64,000 nucleotides of DNA from Sinisalibacter lacisalsi (GCF_014640115.1 NZ_BMGI01000006.1:62001-126000); one strand, 5' to 3'; positions 1 to 9,738 are shown, counted from the first letter of the stretch. The notes: generated by a model from the sequence alone, not told the origin. Translations and numbers: made by a program.

Positions 1-896
1 AGCCCCATCGCATCGGCGAGATCCTCGGTCATGTCCTGGATCCGCACGCCGAGCCAGCCGCGCCGGGTTTCGCCGAACTCCTTGAGCTGGGCGACAACCT
101 TGGTCACCACGTTCGAGGCCATCGAGAAGCCGATGCCGATCGAGCCGCCGGTGGGCGACAGGATCGCGGTGTTGACCCCGATCACCTCGCCGGCCATGTT
201 GAACAGCGGCCCGCCCGAGTTGCCCCGGTTGATCGCGGCGTCGGTCTGGATGAAATCGTCGTAGGTGCCGCTGAGCTCGCGCCCGCGCGCCGAGATGATC
301 CCGGCCGACACCGAGAAGCCCTGGCCGAGCGGGTTGCCCACCGCCATCACCCAGTCGCCCACCCGCATCACGTCCGAATCGCCGAAGTTGACGAAGGGCA
401 GAGCCTCGCTCGGTTCGACCTTGAGCAGGGCGATATCGGTGTTGGGATCGGTGCCGATCACTTCCGCAGTCAAGGTGCCGCGGCCGTTGAAAAACTCGAT
501 CAGGATCTCGTCGGCCCCCTCGATCACGTGATTGTTGGTGACGATGAAGCCGTCTTCGGAGATCACGAAGCCCGAGCCGAGCGCGCTCGAGCGGCGGCTG
601 CGCGGCTGGTCACCGCGTTCATTGTCCAGGAAATCGCGAAAGAAGTCTTCGAACGGCGAGCCCTCGGGCACCATCGGGTGCGGCTGGGTTTCCTGCGCGA
701 TCAGCGTCGAGGTGGTGATGTTCACCACCGCCGGACTGACCCGTTCGGCGAGATCGGCGAAACTCTCCGGCACGCCGCGCGCCTCGGCGCGCAGGGCCGG
801 AACCAGAGCAAGCGCCACGGCCAGCATCAGCGCAAGGAACGCCTGCGACCAGCGGGCGCGGTGGAAATCGGGTATGGATTGAACCTGTGCGGTCAC
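1..896 (-). CDS. degP: Do-family periplasmic serine protease (DegP/HtrA), C-terminus cut by window edge
   Basis: Serine protease/chaperone that degrades misfolded envelope proteins in the periplasm. The frame opens with GTG at 896, seven bases after an AAGGAGGC ribosome site. A basic N-terminus and a hydrophobic stretch ending near ALRAEA (residues 24-38) form a signal peptide. The catalytic triad is visible: His123 in NNHVIEGAD, Asp154 in NTDIALLKV and Ser227 in GNSGGPLF. Only about 298 codons are inside the window; the PDZ domains expected after the protease domain lie beyond position 1. It follows DUF2065, hflC and hflK on the same strand, the usual alphaproteobacterial order, which links it to membrane protein quality control. 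The family is certain; the choice among DegP, DegQ and MucD labels is not. Confidence 0.93.
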   Translation of the reverse strand, partial: MTAQVQSIPDFHRARWSQAFLALMLAVALALVPALRAEARGVPESFADLAERVSPAVVNITTSTLIAQETQPHPMVPEGSPFEDFFRDFLDNERGDQPRSRRSSALGSGFVISEDGFIVTNNHVIEGADEILIEFFNGRGTLTAEVIGTDPNTDIALLKVEPSEALPFVNFGDSDVMRVGDWVMAVGNPLGQGFSVSAGIISARGRELSGTYDDFIQTDAAINRGNSGGPLFNMAGEVIGVNTAILSPTGGSIGIGFSMASNVVTKVVAQLKEFGETRRGWLGVRIQDMTEDLADAMG

Positions 897-1116
897 CTGA
901 GCCTCCTTCTTGGCACGCGCGGAGCACATGTTACTCGGCGCTCCGCCTTTGAACATGGAGATAGTGCGGCATCGGCGCAACACAAAGAAACGCAACGCTT
1001 TTCACGGACAAGTGAAATGGCGAGGTTTCGCCGGTCGCGCCGCGGGATGCCGCCATGGGGCTGCGAAACGGCCTGTGCGGGCCGCGGTTCGGGTCACGTC
1101 GGCGCGGCGCGCCAGC

Positions 1117-1311
1117 TTACACCCCGAGGCTGCGCCCCAGCCAGACCAGCCCCACGCCGAGCGTGATCGCGATGAGCCCGATCAGGCGGCGCTGCTCCGG
1201 CGAGAGCGCGGCCATCATCGCCACGATCCCGTCCAGACGCGAAGGGGCCAGTGCGAACACCAGCCCCTCGATCACCAGCACGAGGCCGAGGCCAAGTGCG
1301 ATCCAGCCCAT
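1117..1311 (-). CDS. DUF2065 small membrane protein (YjeT-like)
   Basis: A 64-residue protein with two hydrophobic segments (roughly residues 2-22 and 44-62) around a short polar loop containing SPEQRRLIG. This is the size and layout of the DUF2065 family, a two-helix inner-membrane protein often found next to hflC. Its biochemical role is unknown. The ATG at 1311 overlaps the hflC stop as TGATG, so translation is probably coupled; a GTG one codon upstream is possible but less likely. Confidence 0.85.
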   Translation of the reverse strand: MGWIALGLGLVLVIEGLVFALAPSRLDGIVAMMAALSPEQRRLIGLIAITLGVGLVWLGRSLGV

Positions 1312-2183
1312 CACTCGCGTCCGGTATCAGACTTGAGATAGTCGAAGAACTCGCTGTCGGGCGAAATCACCAGCGTGGTATTCTCGCCCTTCATGCTCTC
1401 CTCGTAGGCGCTGAGCGAGCGGTAGAAGGCGAAGAACTCCTGGTCGCGCCCGAAGGCGTCGGCAAAGATCGCGTTACGCTGCGCGTCGGCCTCGCCTCGG
1501 GTGATGTCGGCCAGACGCTGAGCCTCCGAAGTGGTCTCGATCACCGTCCGGTCGGCCTGCGCGCGCACCCGCTGCGCCGCCTCACGACCGCGGGCGATCT
1601 CGTCCGCCGCCTCGCGTTCACGCTCGGCACGCATCCGCTCGAAGGTCGCCGTGAGGTTCTGCTCGGGCAGATCGGCGCGCTTGATCCGCACGTCGATCAC
1701 CTCGATGCCGAGGCCTTCCGACTCAAGGCGCGCGCCGTCGCCAATCCGGGTCATCAGGCCCGCTCGGTCAACAGACAGCACTGTGCCGGAATCGACCTGG
1801 CCGAGCACCTGGCGCACCTGCGCGTTCAGGATCCGCTCCAGACGCTGGCGCGCGCCCTCGATCCCCGACGCCCCCACCGCGCGGCGGAACTGCGTGGAGT
1901 CGACGATGCGCCAGCGCGCGAAGGCGTCGACCACGAGACGACGATCGTCGGCCGGGGTGACTTCCAGCGCCGCGGTTTCGATCGGGAGGATCCGGTCGTC
2001 GTATTTTGCGATCTCGTGGAGCAACGGCACCTTGAAGTAGAGCCCGGGTTCACGGATTTCGGCCGTTACCTCGCCAAACCAGAGCCGGAGCGCGCTTTCG
2101 CGTTCGTCGACGATGTAGAAGGAATTGAGCCCGAGCACGGCGAGCACAACGGCGAGCCCAAGCAGGATTTGTGAGCGGCGCAT
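1311..2183 (-). CDS. hflC: HflC, SPFH-domain modulator of FtsH protease
   Basis: A 290-residue band 7/SPFH protein that pairs with HflK in the membrane complex controlling FtsH proteolysis. The N-terminus (ILLGLAVVLAVLGLNSFYIV) is a single signal anchor. It is followed by the typical entry to the SPFH domain, with ERESALRLWFGEV, then a charged coiled-coil region containing RMRAEREREA and the repeats AQADRTVIETTSEAQR. The length is normal for the family. Its ATG overlaps the last base of the hflK stop codon, so both subunits are translated from one message. Confidence 0.95.
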   Translation of the reverse strand: MRRSQILLGLAVVLAVLGLNSFYIVDERESALRLWFGEVTAEIREPGLYFKVPLLHEIAKYDDRILPIETAALEVTPADDRRLVVDAFARWRIVDSTQFRRAVGASGIEGARQRLERILNAQVRQVLGQVDSGTVLSVDRAGLMTRIGDGARLESEGLGIEVIDVRIKRADLPEQNLTATFERMRAEREREAADEIARGREAAQRVRAQADRTVIETTSEAQRLADITRGEADAQRNAIFADAFGRDQEFFAFYRSLSAYEESMKGENTTLVISPDSEFFDYLKSDTGRE

Positions 2184-3337
2184 CAGTTGGACCCTCCTGA
2201 AGTGGTGGTGGACGACGGCGCGCTGCGGCGCAGTTCGTTCAGCGGCAGATAGGGCACCACGCCCTGGCCACCCTGCGCGCCCTCGTCGATGATGATCTTT
2301 TCGACCCCACCGAGAACACGTTCGAGGGTTTCGAGGTAGAGACGCTTGCGGGTGACATCTTCGGCCTTGGCGTATTCCTCATAGACCGAGATGAAGCGCG
2401 CGGCCTCACCCTCGGCCTCGTTCACCACCTGGGCGCGGTAGCCTTCGGCCTGTTCGAGCAACTGCGCGGCTTCACCGCGCGCCCCGGCAACCACCTGGTT
2501 GGCGTAGGCATCGGCCTGCTTTTCCAGCGTGTCGCGGGTCTGCTTGGCGGCCTGCACGTCGCGGAAGGCGTTGATCACCTCCGGCGGCGGGTCGGCCTTG
2601 TCGAAGTTCACACGCACGATGTTCACGCCGCTTTCATAGCTGGTCAGGGTGCTCTGGATCAGCGCCTCGACTTCCTGGGCGATCGATTCACGGTCACGGT
2701 TGAGGATCGGCGCGAGGTTGGAGCGCGCCACGATCTCGCGCATCGCCGATTCCGAAACGGCGGTGATCGTGTTCACCGGTTCGGCGAGGTTGAAGATGAA
2801 GTCCTCGATGTTGCCGATGTTCCAGACCACCTGGAAATCGATATCCACGATGTTCTCGTCCCCGGTCAGCATCAGGCCGTTATCGAGTTGCGAGCCGACG
2901 TTGATGATGTTTTCGCGGGTGACCGGGTAGATTTCCTTGGTCACGATCGGCCAGGGCGCGAAGTTCAGACCCTCGGTGCCGACCTTGTAGCGCTCACCGA
3001 ACAGAAGCTCGATCGATTGCTCCGAGGTATCGACCCGGTAGAACGAGGCGAAAGCCCAGGCCGCGACCAGCGCGAGCGCGATCAGGCCAAGGCTGCCGCG
3101 TCCGAACTTCGGCCCGCCGCCGCCGCCTTCACCACCGCCGCGCCGGGCATCGCCGCCGCCGCCCATGAGCACCCGCAGGCGCTCCTGGCCCTTTCTCATC
3201 AACTCGTCGATCTCGGGGACCTGCGGCGGCTCGTTGCCATCGCCCGGGCGCCGGCCGCCCCCCCCGCTGCCATTCGTGCCGCCCGGGCCGCCGCGGTGTC
3301 CGCCGCCGCCCCAGGGGCCGCCATTGTCGCTGGCCAT
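2183..3337 (-). CDS. hflK: HflK, SPFH-domain modulator of FtsH protease
   Basis: A 384-residue partner of HflC. The first 80 residues are glycine-rich, cytoplasmic and low in complexity, as in other HflK proteins. A transmembrane helix (LGLIALALVAAWAFASFYRV) and an SPFH domain (YRVDTSEQSIELLFGERY) follow, then an alanine- and glutamate-rich coiled coil with GARGEAAQLLEQAEGYRAQV. The ATG at 3337 is chosen because a GAGAGGAAAC ribosome site precedes it; an upstream in-frame ATG at 3415 would add 26 atypical residues. The gene starts the hflK-hflC-DUF2065-protease operon, about 85 bases after the glutathione reductase gene. Confidence 0.95.
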   Translation of the reverse strand: MASDNGGPWGGGGHRGGPGGTNGSGGGGRRPGDGNEPPQVPEIDELMRKGQERLRVLMGGGGDARRGGGEGGGGGPKFGRGSLGLIALALVAAWAFASFYRVDTSEQSIELLFGERYKVGTEGLNFAPWPIVTKEIYPVTRENIINVGSQLDNGLMLTGDENIVDIDFQVVWNIGNIEDFIFNLAEPVNTITAVSESAMREIVARSNLAPILNRDRESIAQEVEALIQSTLTSYESGVNIVRVNFDKADPPPEVINAFRDVQAAKQTRDTLEKQADAYANQVVAGARGEAAQLLEQAEGYRAQVVNEAEGEAARFISVYEEYAKAEDVTRKRLYLETLERVLGGVEKIIIDEGAQGGQGVVPYLPLNELRRSAPSSTTTSGGSN

Positions 3338-3421
3338 GTGGTTTGTTTCCTCTCTTCTGGTCTCAAGGGGTTCGGGGCAGAAATGTGGCCCCCGCCCCCG
3401 GTTTTCAACCCGCAAGCCGGT

Positions 3422-4780
3422 TCAGTGGCTGCGGGTGGGTTGTTTCATCAGCACGATTTCCTCGGCCATCGTCGGGTGCACCGCCACGGTGCGGTCAAAG
3501 TCTTCCTTGGTCGCGCCCATCTTGATCGCTACCGCCGCGAGCTGGATCATCTCGCCCGCACCGTCGGCGACGATATGGCAGCCCAGAACTTTCCGGGTTG
3601 CCTTTGAAACAACGAGCTTGAACAGGACACGCTCGCTGCGGCCGATGAAACTCGTCTGCATCGGCCGGAAGGCGGCGCAGTAAACGTCAATCGGCTCCTG
3701 TTCGCGTGCCTGCTCCTCGGTCAGCCCGACGCAGCCATATTCGGGCGTGGTGAACACCGCCGAGGGCACGAGATCGTGATCGGGTTTGGTCGGGTTGCCT
3801 TTGAACACCGTCTCGACGAAGGCCATGCCTTCGCGGATCGCCACCGGGGTGAGCTGGATGCGGTTGGTCACGTCGCCCACCGCGTAGACCGACGGCACGC
3901 TGGTCTGGCCGTAATCGTCCACCTCCACCTCGCCCCAGCGCCCGAGGCGCACGCCGGCTTCGGCCAGCCCGAGCCCGTCGGTGTTGGGGTGGCGGCCGGT
4001 GGCGTAGAGCACCTGGTCGAACACATCCTCGCGCCCATCGGTGCCCTTGACCCAGATCCGCCCGTCGCGCCGTTCCATCCGCTCGACTTCGAGCCCGACG
4101 TGCAGATCGACGCCGTGGCCGCGGATGATCTCGGCAAGATGCCCGCGCACCTCGTCGTCGAAGCCGCGCAGGATCTGCGCGCCGCGATACCATTGCGCCA
4201 CATGCGCGCCGAGGCCCTTGAAGATGGTGGCGAATTCGCAGGCGATGTAGCCGCCGCCGACGATCAGGATGCGCTCGGGAAAAGTATCGAGCGAGAATAT
4301 CTCGTTCGAGGTGATCGCAAGATCCGCCCCCGAGGTTTCCGGCACGTAGGGCGCGCCGCCGGTCGCGATCAGGATATGTTTCGCGGTGAAGCTCTCGCCG
4401 GTGGAAAGCGCCACGGTATGCGGGTCGGCCAGCGTGGCGCGGACATCGTGAATCGTCACGCCGGCGCGTTCGAGGTTGGCGCGGTAGATGCCCTCGAGCC
4501 GGGCGAGTTCCTCGTGCAGCTTGGGCCGGAACCGGTTCCAGTTGAAGCGGCCGCCCTCGTAATCCCAGCCGTAGTCACGCGCCGCTTCGGCCGCCGGGCC
4601 GTAGTGGCTGGCGAAAACCATCAGCTTCTTGGGCACGCAGCCGCGGATCACGCAGGTGCCGCCCATGCGGTGCTCTTCGGCGAGCGCCACCTTTGCCCCG
4701 GTCTCCGAGGCCACGCGCGCGGCGCGCACGCCGCCCGAGCCGCCGCCGATCACGAAAAGGTCGTAGTCGAATGTCGTCAT
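3422..4780 (-). CDS. gor: Glutathione-disulfide reductase
   Basis: A 452-residue flavoprotein disulfide reductase that regenerates glutathione with NADPH in the cytoplasm. The N-terminal FAD motif is IGGGSGGVRAARVA. It is followed at once by the redox-active disulfide in GGTCVIRGCVPKK, and then by a second dinucleotide motif (VGGGYIACEFATIF). The dimerisation domain ends with the active-site His-Glu pair in HPTMAEE. The GCVPKK variant and the overall length are typical of glutathione reductases rather than lipoamide dehydrogenases. It lies upstream of hflK on the same strand. Confidence 0.95.
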   Translation of the reverse strand: MTTFDYDLFVIGGGSGGVRAARVASETGAKVALAEEHRMGGTCVIRGCVPKKLMVFASHYGPAAEAARDYGWDYEGGRFNWNRFRPKLHEELARLEGIYRANLERAGVTIHDVRATLADPHTVALSTGESFTAKHILIATGGAPYVPETSGADLAITSNEIFSLDTFPERILIVGGGYIACEFATIFKGLGAHVAQWYRGAQILRGFDDEVRGHLAEIIRGHGVDLHVGLEVERMERRDGRIWVKGTDGREDVFDQVLYATGRHPNTDGLGLAEAGVRLGRWGEVEVDDYGQTSVPSVYAVGDVTNRIQLTPVAIREGMAFVETVFKGNPTKPDHDLVPSAVFTTPEYGCVGLTEEQAREQEPIDVYCAAFRPMQTSFIGRSERVLFKLVVSKATRKVLGCHIVADGAGEMIQLAAVAIKMGATKEDFDRTVAVHPTMAEEIVLMKQPTRSH

Positions 4781-4877
4781 GCCTGCGCCTTCGTCCTGTC
4801 CGCCGCCTGACTAGCGCAACCGGCCCCGGTTGGAAAGCGCGGTGCGGATCGGGGCAAGCGGTTGTGAACCCGCGCGG

Positions 4878-5348
4878 CTAGGGTTTGCGCGCCCTGAGGC
4901 TGGGCACCCGGTATTCGATCTGCGGCAGCCGCGCCTCCAGCGCCGCGATCAGCCGCTCGGCGGCTTCCGGCCCCATGTCGCGGGTGGCCACGGGCAGGAT
5001 GCGCACCCGGGCGTTGCCGCCGGCGCGCAGCACGAGCCCGCCAAGGCCGCGGGCCGGGTCGATCGTATGGGCCTCGATGTCGCTCCATTGGCCGTGCATC
5101 TCGCGCCCCGTGGGCAGGCAGACCGACACGCCGGTGGCATCCAGCTTGGCCACGTAGCGCATCCGCGCCAGCGAGATCAGCTTGCCAACCGCCATCCCGA
5201 GCAGCAGGCCGGCCAGAACCCAGAAGGCCCAGCCCTGGCCCGTCGCCGCGAGCCAGCCCGCGCCGGCGCCGAGCAGGGCGAAGACCAGCGCCTGGATCGC
5301 CTTCAGCCGCTTGCGCGCGGGCAGAACCGGAAACAGTTCCCCGTCCAT
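4878..5348 (-). CDS. Conserved hypothetical membrane protein with PH-like C-terminal part
   Basis: A 156-residue protein I cannot assign to a named family. Two adjacent hydrophobic helices (about residues 19-35 and 40-58) form a short hairpin in the membrane. The soluble part that follows has alternating beta-type segments (YVAKLDATGVSVCLPTG, EMHGQWSDIEAHTIDP, LGGLVLRAGG), the pattern of a bacterial PH-like fold. It begins six bases after the rpiA stop, so it is almost certainly in the rpiA operon. The role is unknown. Confidence 0.7.
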   Translation of the reverse strand: MDGELFPVLPARKRLKAIQALVFALLGAGAGWLAATGQGWAFWVLAGLLLGMAVGKLISLARMRYVAKLDATGVSVCLPTGREMHGQWSDIEAHTIDPARGLGGLVLRAGGNARVRILPVATRDMGPEAAERLIAALEARLPQIEYRVPSLRARKP

Positions 5349-5354
5349 CGCGCC

Positions 5355-6137
5355 TCAGAGATCCTTGAAGATGTTGTCGTCGTCGGCGAACTCGATGAGG
5401 CTTTCCTGGTGCGTGCCCTCGTTGATGTCGATCACCTCGACGCGCCCGTCCTGGTGGCCGATCACCACCCGGTCGCAAATGTCGATGAACAAGCCGTTCT
5501 CGACCACGCCGGGGATCTGGTTGAGCACCAGGCTCAACTTGCGTGCATCCTCGATCCGTTGCAGGTGCAGATCGACGATATGGTTGCCTTCGTCGGTCAC
5601 GAAGGGCGCCTCGCCGTTCATCCGAAGCGTGCCGCTGCGCCCGAGCACATCCATCGAATCCAGGCTTTCCTCGATCAGCGCCTTGGTGGTCTGCCAGCCG
5701 AACGGCACCACCTCCACCGGCAGCGGGAAGGCACCCAGATGCTCGACGTGCTTGGAGGGATCGGTGATCACCACCATCGTGTCGGAGGCCGTCGCGACGA
5801 TCTTCTCCTGCAGCAGCGCACCGCCGCCGCCCTTGATAAGGTTGAGATCGTCGTCGAACTCGTCGGCGCCGTCGATTGTCAGATCGAGCCAGCGCGCCTC
5901 GTCGAGGCTCACCACCTTGATGCCCACCTGCGCCGCCAGCTCCGCCGTGCGCGTCGAGGTCGGCACGCCAACGATGCTCAGCCCTTCCTCGCGCACCCGC
6001 TCACCCAGCGCGCGCACCATCCACGCCGCCGTCGAGCCGGTGCCGAGGCCCACGCGCATCTTGTCTTCGACGAAATCGACCGCCTTCTTCGCGGCGACGA
6101 ATTTCGCGGTATCGATCGGTGAAAGGTTGGATGACAT
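5355..6137 (-). CDS. rpiA: Ribose-5-phosphate isomerase A
   Basis: A 260-residue cytoplasmic enzyme interconverting ribose 5-phosphate and ribulose 5-phosphate in the pentose phosphate and Calvin pathways. Family signatures are present in order: VGLGTGSTAAWMVRAL (phosphate-binding loop), DGADEFDDDLNLIKGGGGAL (catalytic region) and EKIVATASD. The ATG at 6137 follows AAGGAG at good spacing; an ATG five codons upstream has a poorer site and is rejected as the start. The small membrane protein downstream is probably co-transcribed. Confidence 0.96.
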   Translation of the reverse strand: MSSNLSPIDTAKFVAAKKAVDFVEDKMRVGLGTGSTAAWMVRALGERVREEGLSIVGVPTSTRTAELAAQVGIKVVSLDEARWLDLTIDGADEFDDDLNLIKGGGGALLQEKIVATASDTMVVITDPSKHVEHLGAFPLPVEVVPFGWQTTKALIEESLDSMDVLGRSGTLRMNGEAPFVTDEGNHIVDLHLQRIEDARKLSLVLNQIPGVVENGLFIDICDRVVIGHQDGRVEVIDINEGTHQESLIEFADDDNIFKDL

Positions 6138-6230
6138 CCCCGGCTCCTTCATGCCCCATTGCGCCGCTTATAGAAAAGTTGCGCGGCAGAGGCGAGTGGC
6201 AATTGCGCGCGGCGGCTGGCCGGCGGGGCC

Positions 6231-7190
6231 TCAGCGGCAATAGGAACCGCCGCGGTAGCGCGCGGTATCGACGTGCAGGTGATCCTGGTGGAAGCGGTCG
6301 GAATTCGGCCCGAGGACAGTGCCGAAGGGGCCGCAGGCGGAGCTGTGCATCGCCTTGATGATCCTGCCGAACCGCGCGCTGCGCCAATGCTCGAGCACGG
6401 TCAGGGTGCTGCCGTCCTTCAGCGTCACGCCCGAGATGTCGACGGCCCGGCCGAAGGCATGTTCCGAGAGCTTCGCGCGCGTCTGGTTGTTGCGGCCACG
6501 GCAGGCGTAATGCGCCACCACGTTGATCCGCGCGACACCGCCGCCGGTGTTGCCCACGGCCGGGATCACACCCTTGCGCACCCAGTCGTTCAGCGCCTTG
6601 GCGGTGGTGCAGTCGATCGTCGGCGGCTGGCGCAGCGCCACCCCGGAAACGGAGGTAACCCGCACCGGCGCCTCGATCCCACAGGCCCCCGCGCCGTTGA
6701 CTGGCGCGATCGCCTCGCCCTTGATCTCGGCCACGCCGCAGACCGAGCCCTTGCGCGACGCCGCGCGCGGCGTGGTCACGGCAGCCGAGGCGAGGCGGAC
6801 GAAGTCGTTCGGCCGCGGCGCGGGGCGGGCGGAACGCGCCACCGCGAGAGCGGTGGCATCGGACAGCGCCACGTCGGGCACGTCAGGCGCGGCGGCCGCC
6901 GCGGCGGGGCGTGTGCCGGTGAGGCTCTGGAGCAGCGCGCCGACCGGGTCGCGCGGCTGCACCGTGGCGGCGACGACGGCGGCCTCGACGGCCTCCGCCA
7001 GCGGCGGCGCCGGGCGCGGCTGCGGCCGCAGCGAGCGCCGGGGCGCGGTGGGGCTTGCGGTCACCAACTCCTGGACTCCGAACACCGCCGGGCGCGGCAT
7101 CGGGCGCGGCGCGCTCTCGGGGGCCTCGGCCCGGGCCGCGAAGGCGCCGAGCAGCATGGCTATTCCGAGACCCCACGCCCAGTGCCTCAT
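6231..7190 (-). CDS. Extensin-family exported protein (extensin-like C-terminal domain)
   Basis: A 319-residue exported protein. The signal peptide (WAWGLGIAMLLGAFAARA) is followed by a long proline- and alanine-rich linker, then a C-terminal domain of the extensin-like type found in many alphaproteobacteria. That domain carries cysteines and the metal-site pattern SEHAFGRAVDIS followed by HQDHLHVD, which is shared with LAS-type peptidoglycan peptidases. A cell-wall peptidase role is therefore plausible but inferred. The start overlaps the tyrA stop as ATGA, so translation is coupled to tyrA. Confidence 0.85.
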   Translation of the reverse strand: MRHWAWGLGIAMLLGAFAARAEAPESAPRPMPRPAVFGVQELVTASPTAPRRSLRPQPRPAPPLAEAVEAAVVAATVQPRDPVGALLQSLTGTRPAAAAAAPDVPDVALSDATALAVARSARPAPRPNDFVRLASAAVTTPRAASRKGSVCGVAEIKGEAIAPVNGAGACGIEAPVRVTSVSGVALRQPPTIDCTTAKALNDWVRKGVIPAVGNTGGGVARINVVAHYACRGRNNQTRAKLSEHAFGRAVDISGVTLKDGSTLTVLEHWRSARFGRIIKAMHSSACGPFGTVLGPNSDRFHQDHLHVDTARYRGGSYCR

Positions 7191-8116
7191 CGTGGCCCTC
7201 CGCTGCGGCCGAAATCGGGCGCGTCGGTATCCTGCCCGGCCTCGATGATGCTGCGCCGGATTGCGCGGGTGCGGGTGAAATACTCGTGCAGCATGTCGCC
7301 GTCGCCCATCCGGATCGCGCGCTGCAGCACGAATAGCTCCTCGGTGAAACGCCCGAGAATATCCAGCGTGGCCTCCTTGTTGGTGAGGAACACGTCGCGC
7401 CACATCGTCGGGTCGGAGGCCGCGATCCGGGTAAAATCGCGAAAACCGGCGGCGGAATACTTGATCACTTCCGAGTCGGTCACCCGGCGCAGGTGATCGG
7501 CCACGCCCACCATCGTGTAGGCGATGAGGTGCGGCGCGTGGCTGGTCACCGCGAGCACCAGGTCATGGTGATCGGGGTCCATCTCGTCGGTATGGCTGCC
7601 CATGGCCTGCCAGAGCGCCTCGACCCGGTCGACGGCCGCGCGGTCGGCGCCTTCGGGGGGCACGATCAGGCACCAGCGGTTGTCGAACAGCGAGGCGAAG
7701 CCGGAGCGCGGGCCGGAATGCTCGGTGCCCGCGAGCGGGTGCGCCGGCACGAAATGCACGCCCTCGGGGATATGCGGCGCCACCGCGTCGATCACCGCGC
7801 GCTTGACCGAGCCGACATCGGTGACGGTTGCGCCCGGCGCGAGGTGCGGCGCGATCTCCTCGGCAACCGCCTCCATCGCCCCCACCGGCACCGCGAGCAC
7901 CACGAGATCGGCGCCCTCGACCGCTTCGGCGGCAGTGTCCGTCACCCGATCGACCAGCCCGATCTCGCGCGCCACGTCGCGGGTTTCGGCCGAGCGGGCG
8001 GTGCCGACGATCTCGCCCGCGAGCCCGCCGCGGCGCATCGCGTGCGCCATCGACCCGGCGATCAGGCCCAGCCCGATGAGCGCGACGCGGTTGTAGATCG
8101 GGACGCGCTCAGTCAT
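7187..8116 (-). CDS. tyrA: Prephenate/arogenate (cyclohexadienyl) dehydrogenase
   Basis: A 309-residue NAD(P)-dependent enzyme of tyrosine synthesis. The Rossmann motif [16 protein letters not shown] sits at residues 14-29. [14 protein letters not shown] is the substrate-binding motif of the family, and [12 protein letters not shown] is also conserved. There is no chorismate mutase or ACT domain, which fits the short cyclohexadienyl dehydrogenases of alphaproteobacteria. It overlaps hisC by 8 bases upstream and the extensin-like gene by 4 bases downstream. The hisC-tyrA pairing is common because HisC-type aminotransferases can also act in aromatic amino acid synthesis. Confidence 0.94.
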   Translation of the reverse strand: MTERVPIYNRVALIGLGLIAGSMAHAMRRGGLAGEIVGTARSAETRDVAREIGLVDRVTDTAAEAVEGADLVVLAVPVGAMEAVAEEIAPHLAPGATVTDVGSVKRAVIDAVAPHIPEGVHFVPAHPLAGTEHSGPRSGFASLFDNRWCLIVPPEGADRAAVDRVEALWQAMGSHTDEMDPDHHDLVLAVTSHAPHLIAYTMVGVADHLRRVTDSEVIKYSAAGFRDFTRIAASDPTMWRDVFLTNKEATLDILGRFTEELFVLQRAIRMGDGDMLHEYFTRTRAIRRSIIEAGQDTDAPDFGRSGGPR

Positions 8117-9218
8117 CGGCCTGCGCCCCCGCAGCGCCCGCGCCCTTGAACAAGCCGATCAGGTGCGCGACCCGGCGGCAGGACGCCTCGTCGCCCACGG
8201 TGATGCGCAGGCAATCGGGCAGCTTGTAGCCCGCGACCCGGCGCACCAGAACGCCTTCGCTGCGCAGGTAGGAATCGCAGGCTTGCGCCTCTTCACGCGA
8301 GCCGAAGCGGGCGAGCACGAAATTGGCGCTCGACGTGTCGGACGGCACGCCATGCTCGGCGAGCGCGGTGGCGAGCCACGCGCGCAGGCGGGCATTATCG
8401 GCGCGGCACCGTTCGACATGCGCGCGATCGCGCACCGCCGCCTCGGCCGCCGCCAGCTGCGCGGTCGACAGGTTGAACGGTCCGCGCAGGCGGTTGAGCA
8501 CGTCGATGATCTCGCGGCTGGCATAGCCCCAGCCGATGCGCAGCCCCCCGAGCCCGTAGATCTTCGAGAATGTCCGCGTCATCACCACGTTCGGGAACCT
8601 GTCAACCAGCGAAGCCCCGCCGTCGAACCCCTCGACGAACTCGGCATAGGCCCCATCGAGTACCAGAACCACCTCGCCGGGCAAAGCCGAGGCCAGCCGC
8701 ACAAGCTCTTTCTTGCCGACCATGGTGCCGGTCGGGTTGGCCGGGTTGGCGATGAACACCAGCCGCGTCGCCTCGGTGACCGCGTCGAGGATCGCGTCGA
8801 CATTCACCACCCGGTTGTGCTCGGGCACTTCCACCGGGGCCGCGCCGGCGGCCAGCGCCGAGATCCGATACATCGAGAACCCGTGCTCGGTGTGGATCAC
8901 CTCGTCGCCCGGGCCGGCATAGGCCTGGCAGAGGAAGGTGATGATCTCGTCCGATCCCACGCCGCAGATGATCTGGTCGGGGTCCAGCCCGTGCACCTCG
9001 CCGATGGCGGTGCGCAGGGCGGCGTGATCGGTGTTGGGATAGCGGTGCAGATCATGAACCGCGCGCTGGAACGCGTCGGCGGCCTTCGGTGAAGGCCCCC
9101 ACGGGTTCTCGTTCGACGACAGCTTGATGACGTTGGACATGCCCTCGACCGTCGAGGCGCCGCCCACGTACAACTCGATGTCCATGATGCCGGGTTGCGG
9201 CTTCGGAGGCTTGTTCAT
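8109..9218 (-). CDS. hisC: Histidinol-phosphate aminotransferase
   Basis: A 369-residue fold-type I PLP aminotransferase. Conserved features include [13 protein letters not shown] near residue 34, the Asn-Pro motif in [10 protein letters not shown] (157-166), and the PLP lysine K219 in [22 protein letters not shown] ribosome site precedes ATG 9218. Given its overlap with tyrA it may serve phenylalanine/tyrosine transamination as well as histidine synthesis; this dual role is known for the family and inferred here. Confidence 0.93.
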   Translation of the reverse strand: MNKPPKPQPGIMDIELYVGGASTVEGMSNVIKLSSNENPWGPSPKAADAFQRAVHDLHRYPNTDHAALRTAIGEVHGLDPDQIICGVGSDEIITFLCQAYAGPGDEVIHTEHGFSMYRISALAAGAAPVEVPEHNRVVNVDAILDAVTEATRLVFIANPANPTGTMVGKKELVRLASALPGEVVLVLDGAYAEFVEGFDGGASLVDRFPNVVMTRTFSKIYGLGGLRIGWGYASREIIDVLNRLRGPFNLSTAQLAAAEAAVRDRAHVERCRADNARLRAWLATALAEHGVPSDTSSANFVLARFGSREEAQACDSYLRSEGVLVRRVAGYKLPDCLRITVGDEASCRRVAHLIGLFKGAGAAGAQADD

Positions 9219-9290
9219 GTTCTTCCCCGTCCTGTTGCGCCCCTATTAGCCGGGCCGGGGGGAAAGGGCTAGAGCCAACGCGCTCAACGA

Positions 9291-9316
9291 AAAACCCCGC
9301 GCGGGGGCGGGGTTTT
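9291..9316 (-). terminator. Rho-independent terminator after the rhodanese gene
   Basis: A perfect 10-base stem (9291-9300 with 9307-9316) around a 6-base loop. Read on the minus strand, the stem ends in a run of five T, immediately past the rhodanese stop at 9343. The next gene in that direction, hisC, starts at 9218. Confidence 0.85.
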
Positions 9317-9342
9317 CCAGGTGTTGCAGAAAGGCCAGAGGT

Positions 9343-9738
9343 TCAGGCGGCCGCGACCGGCTTCTGGGCCATGCGCTCGGGGGCGCCGGTGGCCATGTTG
9401 GTGCCGAGGTAGGGCGCGCCCGAGGCCTTCCAGTTGGCGAAGCCGCCCTCGAGGTGGGCGATCTTCTCGAACTTGCTGGAGAGGCACTGTTCGGACACCT
9501 TGCGCGAGCGCACGCCCGAGCCGCAATAAAGCACCACGTGCTTGCCAAGCTCCGCCGGCAGCGCCTTGGCGCTGAAATGGCTGAGCGGCGCGAGCAGCGC
9601 ATCCTCGATGCTTTCGAACATGTATTCCGCCGGGGTGCGCACGTCGATCAGCACGATCTCGCCCTTCTCCAGACCCTCGCGCACTTCCTGCGGGGTCCAG
9701 GTTTCCAGCACCCTGCCGTTGATATTTTCGGTCTGCAT
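9343..9738 (-). CDS. Single-domain rhodanese-like protein
   Basis: A 131-residue cytoplasmic protein made of one rhodanese domain. IDVRTPAEYMFESI is the CH2A-type motif, and the active-site loop YCGSGVRSRK places the sulfur-carrying cysteine at position 72. The first glycine-rich loop is intact, so it should be active as a sulfurtransferase, although the acceptor is unknown. ATG 9738 is chosen because AGGAGAGATGAC precedes it. The gene stands alone between the rpsD terminator and its own terminator. Confidence 0.9.
   Translation of the reverse strand: MQTENINGRVLETWTPQEVREGLEKGEIVLIDVRTPAEYMFESIEDALLAPLSHFSAKALPAELGKHVVLYCGSGVRSRKVSEQCLSSKFEKIAHLEGGFANWKASGAPYLGTNMATGAPERMAQKPVAAA

Noticed and set aside
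3098-3345. G/C-rich repeat-like tract in hflK
   Set aside because: It codes for the glycine-rich N-terminal tail normal for HflK.
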